DNA from: Nostoc sp. NMS9 | GTDB lineage: Bacteria; Cyanobacteriota; Cyanobacteriia; Cyanobacteriales; Nostocaceae | Direction: 5' to 3' | Assembly: GCF_017114995.1 (NCBI RefSeq) | Contig: NZ_JABXKL010000054.1 | Location: forward strand, 1-48,970 | Length of the DNA stretch: 48,970 bases | In this document: piece by piece, positions 44,559-48,970 of the stretch | Position numbering within the stretch: position 1 is the first letter of the stretch | Layout of the letters: every line of letters begins with the position of its first letter | Program-made: the position numbers and the translations under genes | Notes under the pieces: generated by a model | Databases searched by the model: none | The model's input: the letters and a program-made list of their open reading frames with translations, nothing else | What the model was told of the DNA's origin: nothing

Positions 44559-45419
44559 TCAAGGCTCAGGACTGGAGACTATAGAAAGAGCTAGTTGATA
44601 TAGTTGACGACGGGGAAGGGAGGTAAATTTTGCTAACTGACGGCTAGCTTGCGATCGCGATATTCCTTGACTAATTAACTGTTTCAATTCGGCTTTCAAT
44701 TCTTCTTCTGTCAGTTGGGGCTGACTGGCTGGAATTCCCGCTACTACTAATGTATATTCACCTTGGGGTTCTCGTTGGGTGTAGTAAGCGATCGCTTCGG
44801 CAATTGTCCCCCGCCAAAATTCCTCATACAATTTAGTTAACTCCCGTCCTAGCACAATTTGGCGATCGCTTCCCCAAACCTCTGCTAAGTCTTGCAAAGT
44901 ATCTCGCAAACGGTGCGGCGATTCATAGAAAATCAATGTGCGAGATTCTGTTTGCAGAGATTCTAAATGTTCTTGTCTCTGTTGGGTTTTCGCTGGGAGA
45001 AAGCCTTCAAAGACAAATCGATCTGTTGGTAGTCCAGCTGCACTCAAAGCGGTAATTGCTGCACTAGCGCCAGGAATCGGAACTACTGGAATTCCCGCCT
45101 CAATACAGGCTTTCACCAGTTCATATCCAGGATCGGAAATACCTGGCATCCCAGCATCGCTCACCAGAGCGATCGCTTTATTATTAACTAAATGCTCTAA
45201 TAATTCTGGAATACGGCTGGTACGATTGTGTTCGTGGTAACTCACCTGGGGTGTTTTAACTTGAAAATGCTGTAGCAGTTTCCCCGTATGACGCGTGTCT
45301 TCCGCAGCAATGATATCCACAGTTTGCAAAATTCGCACTGCCCGAAAGGTGATATCTTCCAGATTGCCAATTGGTGTGCCGACAACGTAAAGTGTTCCTG
45401 GTTTTGGATCGGTTTGCAT
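44559..45419 (-). CDS. rsmI: 16S rRNA (cytidine1402-2'-O)-methyltransferase
   Basis: The protein is 286 aa from ATG 45419 (MQTDPKPGTLYVVGTPIGNL); a TTG two codons earlier is less likely. It has the tetrapyrrole-methylase fold with VVGTPIGNLEDIT, AEDTRHTGKLL, SDAGMPGISDPG and YESPHRL, all typical of RsmI. It methylates the ribose of C1402 in the decoding centre using SAM. STRR-type GAGTTAAGAGTTA repeats lie just upstream (45425-45465). Confidence 0.95.
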   Translation of the reverse strand: MQTDPKPGTLYVVGTPIGNLEDITFRAVRILQTVDIIAAEDTRHTGKLLQHFQVKTPQVSYHEHNRTSRIPELLEHLVNNKAIALVSDAGMPGISDPGYELVKACIEAGIPVVPIPGASAAITALSAAGLPTDRFVFEGFLPAKTQQRQEHLESLQTESRTLIFYESPHRLRDTLQDLAEVWGSDRQIVLGRELTKLYEEFWRGTIAEAIAYYTQREPQGEYTLVVAGIPASQPQLTEEELKAELKQLISQGISRSQASRQLAKFTSLPRRQLYQLALSIVSSPEP

Positions 45420-45586
45420 GAGCAAGAGTTAGGAGTTAGAAGTTAAGAGTTAAGAGTTAAAAATAATAATTTACGTCTAATGTGAATTGAGTATTGACTA
45501 CACTCCATACCCAAATTTTGTTTTTTTGACCCGACGAAAATTTTTAATTCATCAATTTCAGTGATTTCGGGTATTTCTGGTCTTTA

Positions 45587-45606
45587 AGACGCGATTTATC
45601 GCGTCT
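45587..45606. terminator. Short perfect hairpin, dispersed repeat
   Basis: AGACGCGAT (45587-45595) and ATCGCGTCT (45598-45606) form a perfect 9-bp stem with a 2-base loop. This GACGCGAT/ATCGCGTC sequence is a common intergenic repeat in Nostoc rather than a specific terminator. Confidence 0.5.
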
Positions 45607-45653
45607 CTACATCTGGGTTTTGTTGCTCATTCTGAACTGTATTGCGTCCTATC

Positions 45654-45872
45654 TTATTTCAATAATCTTAGTCTACTGAGGGTAACTAACACTGTAGAAC
45701 CTTCATGACCAATGACGCCGATGGGTAAGTTAATATTTCCTAGAAAGTTGCCGACTAAAAGCAAGATAATGAAACTCAACGCTACAACTATATTTTGTTT
45801 TACTATGAGTTGCGATCGCCTGCCCAAATGCATCGCTACAGCAATTTTTTCTAACCTGTCTGCCATCAGGAA
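45654..45872 (-). pseudogene. Heavy-metal P-type ATPase C-terminal relic
   Basis: Minus-strand MADRLEKIAVAMHLGRRSQL, then IVVALSFIILLLVGNFLGNIN and IGVIGHEGSTVLVTLSRLRLL, match the last two transmembrane helices and HEGST of a Zn/Cd-type P1B ATPase. Everything before (metal-binding domains, DKTGT phosphorylation site, ATP domain) is missing. It ends at a natural stop (45654). It is a fragment, not a working transporter. Confidence 0.8.
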
Positions 45873-46020
45873 GCGATCGCAATATTTATCCCCAAAAGAA
45901 ATATTGAAACTTGGATACATTATTTACAAGGTGAAACTGTTGATGAAGAAACAGAATATTCAAAATTTCTCAACAATGAGTCAGTTTGCAAGCCTTATGT
46001 AGAAAACTCTACTGCAACCA

Positions 46021-46227
46021 GTGCGATCGCCTAGCAATTACCGTCTCTACACCCAAAAAGATGGCTTTAGTCATGCTCCCGCAGCCAAGCGACAACTGAT
46101 GCAACAAGGGATACCTTATATTACACTTGAAGGGACTTTGGGAGGTGGTGCTTTAGCTGCAACTGCCCTAAATACTTTGGTGGAGTCACTGATTGATAAG
46201 CCAAATTGTCATTGTTATCTCAAATGA
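46021..46227 (+). CDS. Possible short hypothetical protein or fragment
   Basis: GTG at 46021 opens a 68-codon frame (KDGFSHAPAAKRQLMQQG, then TLEGTLGGGALAATALNTLV). The amino-acid mix looks protein-like but there is no ribosome site and I recognise no family. It may be a remnant of a gene that neighboured the P-type ATPase. Confidence 0.3.
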   Translation: MRSPSNYRLYTQKDGFSHAPAAKRQLMQQGIPYITLEGTLGGGALAATALNTLVESLIDKPNCHCYLK

Positions 46228-46321
46228 GTGCTGAACAATAAGTATTTATTTAAGACAGTCTCAATGAAACGAGTTTCAAAAGCCTTGCATGAAAATGTTC
46301 TAGGAACTGGAATTTTTACTC

Positions 46322-46397
46322 AGCACTCAGCACGGGCTAAACGCCCCGCTACCGCTAACAGCACTCAGCACGGGCTAAACGCCCCGCTACCGCTAAC
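46322..46397. repeat. 38-bp tandem duplication
   Basis: AGCACTCAGCACGGGCTAAA continuing to CGCTAAC is present twice exactly (46322-46359, 46360-46397), with a third partial copy. The reverse of this sequence is seen diverged near 6840-6890. The gap 46228-46748 otherwise shows only A/T-rich DNA. Confidence 0.85.
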
Positions 46398-46748
46398 AGC
46401 ACTCAAAACTCAGCACTACTGAAAATAATATTGTTAAATAATATTGAATTTGCTACACTTTACCAGTTTTAGTAATTCAATAATTCATAATTGTGGCCAT
46501 AAACTACCAACTTGGTATAAGTTGCAATCTAACTTAGAAAAATTTATAGTAAACAGACTTTGGCAATTAGAGTATAAATTATCATGCTATCCAAGCTACA
46601 GCGAAGTATAAATCAGCATAAGTGCTTTGAAGTAATTAGAACTAAAGATAACTCAGATGTATAATTAGCCCGTCTCCTCCATAATCTTTATAAAGATCGC
46701 GATTTAGGACTGGCAGGCTTTCTATTTTTTACTTTAATTAAGGGGCTT

Positions 46749-48970
46749 ATGTGGCAACAAGAAAAAAAAGATACTTCGATAGTCAGGCTGGTATTATGGG
46801 TTGCTTTAGCTACAACCCCGATGGCAGCATCCCTGGTGGTATCAGCACCGATGCTGGCACAATCTACACCTGAAGCTACTTCTTCACCACTGCCACAAAC
46901 AGGGCAGAATGAATCGATAGTGCGGATTGACGGTTCCAGTAGCTTGAGTGCAATCAACCAAAGCCTGAAAGAAAGTTTTGAAAAACAGTTTGTCGGTAAA
47001 AAGGTTGAAGTTGCTGCTAACGGCACTGAGACAGCGCTGAAAGATTTGCTAGATGGCAAAATCGATATAGTCGCAATGGGGCGTGGGTTGACGCCAGCAG
47101 AAAAAGCTCAAGGACTAGAGCAAGTTCGTTTGCAGCGTGAGAAGATTGCGATCGTGGTTGGTGCAGACAATCCTTTCAAAGAAAGCTTGACTAGTAGGCA
47201 ATTCGCCCGGATTTTTCGGGGACAAATTACAAATTGGTCACAACTGGGAGGGTCTTCAGGGAAGATTCGGTTCATCGATCACCCGAACACGAGTGAAACT
47301 CGCAATACTTTTCGTACTTATCCAGCCTTCAAAACTGCTGAATTTGCTACAGGGGCTAATGCTACCCAACTAACTGAGGATAATACCGCAGAAATCATCA
47401 AACAACTGGGCAAAGATGGCATCAGCTATGTCTTAGCTAATCAGGTGTCGAAGTTGAAAGGTGTGCGAGTTCTGCAATTACATCAAGCCTTGCCAAATGA
47501 TGCTAGATATCCCTTCTCGCAACCTTTAGTTTACGTTTACAAAAAAAATCAGAGTTTAACCACAGTAGATTTTCTTGGCTTTACCCTAGCACCCCCAGGA
47601 CAGCAAGCTATAGAAAAAGGTAGAACTGCCGAAGCCGAGGCGATCGCAGCCAGCGTATTACAACCTGCTGTTGCGGCTTCCCCAGGTGTCCAAACGACAC
47701 CAGCACCTACGCCTTCTCCTAATGCCACTAGTTCTGTATTTGGCGAACAGCCCTTTGTGGCTGCTCCTGCACAAAACACTCCAATTGTAAATAAAGAAAC
47801 ACCATTGTGGTTGTTGCTACCTGTCTTTTTTATAACTGTAGGTGGATCTGTACTATGGTGGATTCTGAAAAAACGCCCATTGCCCACTGAGACAACAGAC
47901 AATTTACCAGAATCAAATCCTCATCCACCTAATGGAGAAACGGCGGCGCTCGTCGAGGCCAGCACAGGTTCCTCCCTTAATGGAGCGACGCTGGAGGAGC
48001 AGGCAGTACCGCACTTCCAAGAGCAAGAAACCCCCGATCGGACTTCTTTCAACATCTACGCTCAAACACAATCTGACCTGAACCAAAATGCTACTCAGGG
48101 GACAGCAAATTTAGTACAAGAGACAAGTAATGGTACTTCTAACCTCTATGAAGGCGCGACATCGGTAGCTAATGGCTCAGAAAATAACAACTTAGGAGCC
48201 GCAGCTTTAGGTAGTGCGGCTATAGCAACAGGCATCGGGGCGGCTACCTGGTCTACCTTTAGCAACAAAGAAACAGAAACAAACGCAATTGATGAGACAG
48301 TCGAGCTAAATAATTATACGCAGACAAATACTCCTGATTCTGATGAAGTTGCATGGGATATAGAAGCTCCGGCGGCTGTAGTAAATACTTCATATCCTCA
48401 CCTGGGTAATATTCCAGAAGAGGTATCTGATGTGGAACTGCCTTCATCTGAGGTGACAGCCCCACTCCTGGAATTACCAGATGTACCAGAAGTAACATCT
48501 GATTTTGGATATTGGGACACAGCAATTAGTGAAGATGAGGTAGATGACGAACTTCAGGCAGAATTGAACTGGCTAGAGAGTATCACCTCAACTGAAGATA
48601 CAGCCTCAGTAGATGAATTGCCCTTAGCGGAATCTGACGAAGTGACAGCCGATGTGGAAGCATCAGCGACAGATACATCCTCACTGCTCGATTTACCTGA
48701 ATTTCCAGAAGATGTATTGAGTCAAGATGCATTGAATGTGGTAGCGGACGCAGCCGAACCCACTTTAACTTTGCCAGAGTCAGAACTTCCCGCGGAGCCG
48801 ACTGTAGGGGAAGCTAACTCTACAGATTTGGCCGCTGCGGCAGCTTTAGTAGGGGGTGCAGGAGTTGGTGCTTGGGCTAGCACTTTCGGATCGGATGCTC
48901 AAAATGAGACGAGCGCAGCCGAAACAGCTATTGGTTTGGTAGATGCAGATGAAGAAAGCAGTATTGTGCT
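46749..48970 (+). CDS. PstS-like substrate-binding protein with TM and long acidic tail (3' partial)
   Basis: ATG 46749 (AAGGGG before it) opens a frame to the window edge, at least 740 codons. A signal peptide (VALATTPMAASLVVSAPMLAQ) is followed by a PstS-type phosphate-binding fold (about residues 55-300): IVRIDGSSSLSAINQSLKE, MGRGLTPAEK and FARIFRGQITNWSQLGG. After a Pro-rich linker there is one transmembrane helix (LWLLLPVFFITVGGSVLWWIL, about 355-377). The tail beyond is Glu/Asp/Ser-rich with repeated LPE/VPE motifs and hydrophobic Ala/Gly patches (GAAALGSAAIATGIGAATW). Related Nostoc proteins end in a DUF4912 domain, which could lie beyond the window. No Pst transporter genes are adjacent. 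Confidence 0.8.
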   Translation, partial: MWQQEKKDTSIVRLVLWVALATTPMAASLVVSAPMLAQSTPEATSSPLPQTGQNESIVRIDGSSSLSAINQSLKESFEKQFVGKKVEVAANGTETALKDLLDGKIDIVAMGRGLTPAEKAQGLEQVRLQREKIAIVVGADNPFKESLTSRQFARIFRGQITNWSQLGGSSGKIRFIDHPNTSETRNTFRTYPAFKTAEFATGANATQLTEDNTAEIIKQLGKDGISYVLANQVSKLKGVRVLQLHQALPNDARYPFSQPLVYVYKKNQSLTTVDFLGFTLAPPGQQAIEKGRTAEAEAIAASVLQPAVAASPGVQTTPAPTPSPNATSSVFGEQPFVAAPAQNTPIVNKETPLWLLLPVFFITVGGSVLWWILKKRPLPTETTDNLPESNPHPPNGETAALVEASTGSSLNGATLEEQAVPHFQEQETPDRTSFNIYAQTQSDLNQNATQGTANLVQETSNGTSNLYEGATSVANGSENNNLGAAALGSAAIATGIGAATWSTFSNKETETNAIDETVELNNYTQTNTPDSDEVAWDIEAPAAVVNTSYPHLGNIPEEVSDVELPSSEVTAPLLELPDVPEVTSDFGYWDTAISEDEVDDELQAELNWLESITSTEDTASVDELPLAESDEVTADVEASATDTSSLLDLPEFPEDVLSQDALNVVADAAEPTLTLPESELPAEPTVGEANSTDLAAAAALVGGAGVGAWASTFGSDAQNETSAAETAIGLVDADEESSIV

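Noticed and set aside
46228..46422. 64-codon ORF after 46227
   Set aside because: Most of it is the translated 38-bp tandem duplication.
1..48970. tRNA, rRNA or known riboswitch
   Set aside because: No cloverleaf with a GTTCGAATCC-type T-arm and no recognised riboswitch core was found by eye.

Overview
The window is chromosomal DNA from a filamentous, heterocyst-forming-type cyanobacterium, most likely Nostoc or a close relative. The evidence is the many GCGATCGC (HIP1) octamers, ATTACGA-type heptamer repeats, dispersed CCCCTGCTCCC/CCCATGCC repeats, and a core of photosynthetic-lineage genes (ldpA, pam68-like, hli, the divinyl reductase bciB, an rbp-rpsU pair, an ycf45-like ATPase). No rRNA or tRNA gene was recognised.

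Layout. Bases 1-3400 hold the tail of an unidentified gene, a lipoprotein, two unknown proteins and rpsU. Bases 3.5-6.6 kb carry a cold-shock-type RNA-binding protein and a minus-strand run PadR regulator, PfkB kinase and CysQ-type phosphatase. Bases 6.6-9.4 kb are repeat-rich: a triple-nested inverted repeat and a decayed IS200/IS605-type element with a broken tnpB and a ribbon-helix-helix gene. Bases 9.4-20.2 kb are housekeeping (holB, bciB, a VOC protein, a wrecked response regulator/kinase gene, ldpA, ycf45-like, hli, a two-repeat CRISPR relic, rpsO-pam68, aroF). An IS701-type insertion (20719-22124) splits a small secreted basic protein gene that can be rejoined exactly. Then come an HtrA protease, a transposase relic, and an AT-rich accessory block (24.5-29 kb) with a ThDP enzyme, a TauD-like dioxygenase and a LuxR-HTH/ankyrin protein. 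Bases 29-38 kb mix Uma2 nucleases, Ap4A phosphorylase, bioD, a Ser/Thr kinase, prs and a TIR-domain protein. Bases 38.2-48.97 kb hold a large hybrid histidine kinase, two stress proteins, rsmI, a P-type ATPase relic and an incomplete PstS-like membrane-anchored protein running off the window.

How the genes relate. Clear operon-like pairs are rbp-rpsU, PadR-PfkB-CysQ, rpsO-pam68 and the kinase-bioD pair, which overlap by one base. The most unusual candidates for new biology are the TIR protein with a C-terminal domain resembling effector-associated domains (37197-37979), the LuxR-HTH/ankyrin regulator divergent from the dioxygenase, and the PstS-like protein with a long acidic cytoplasmic tail. 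Much of the remaining interest is genome decay: at least seven broken genes or relics and about ten MITE-like inverted-repeat elements, some inserted in frame inside coding sequences.
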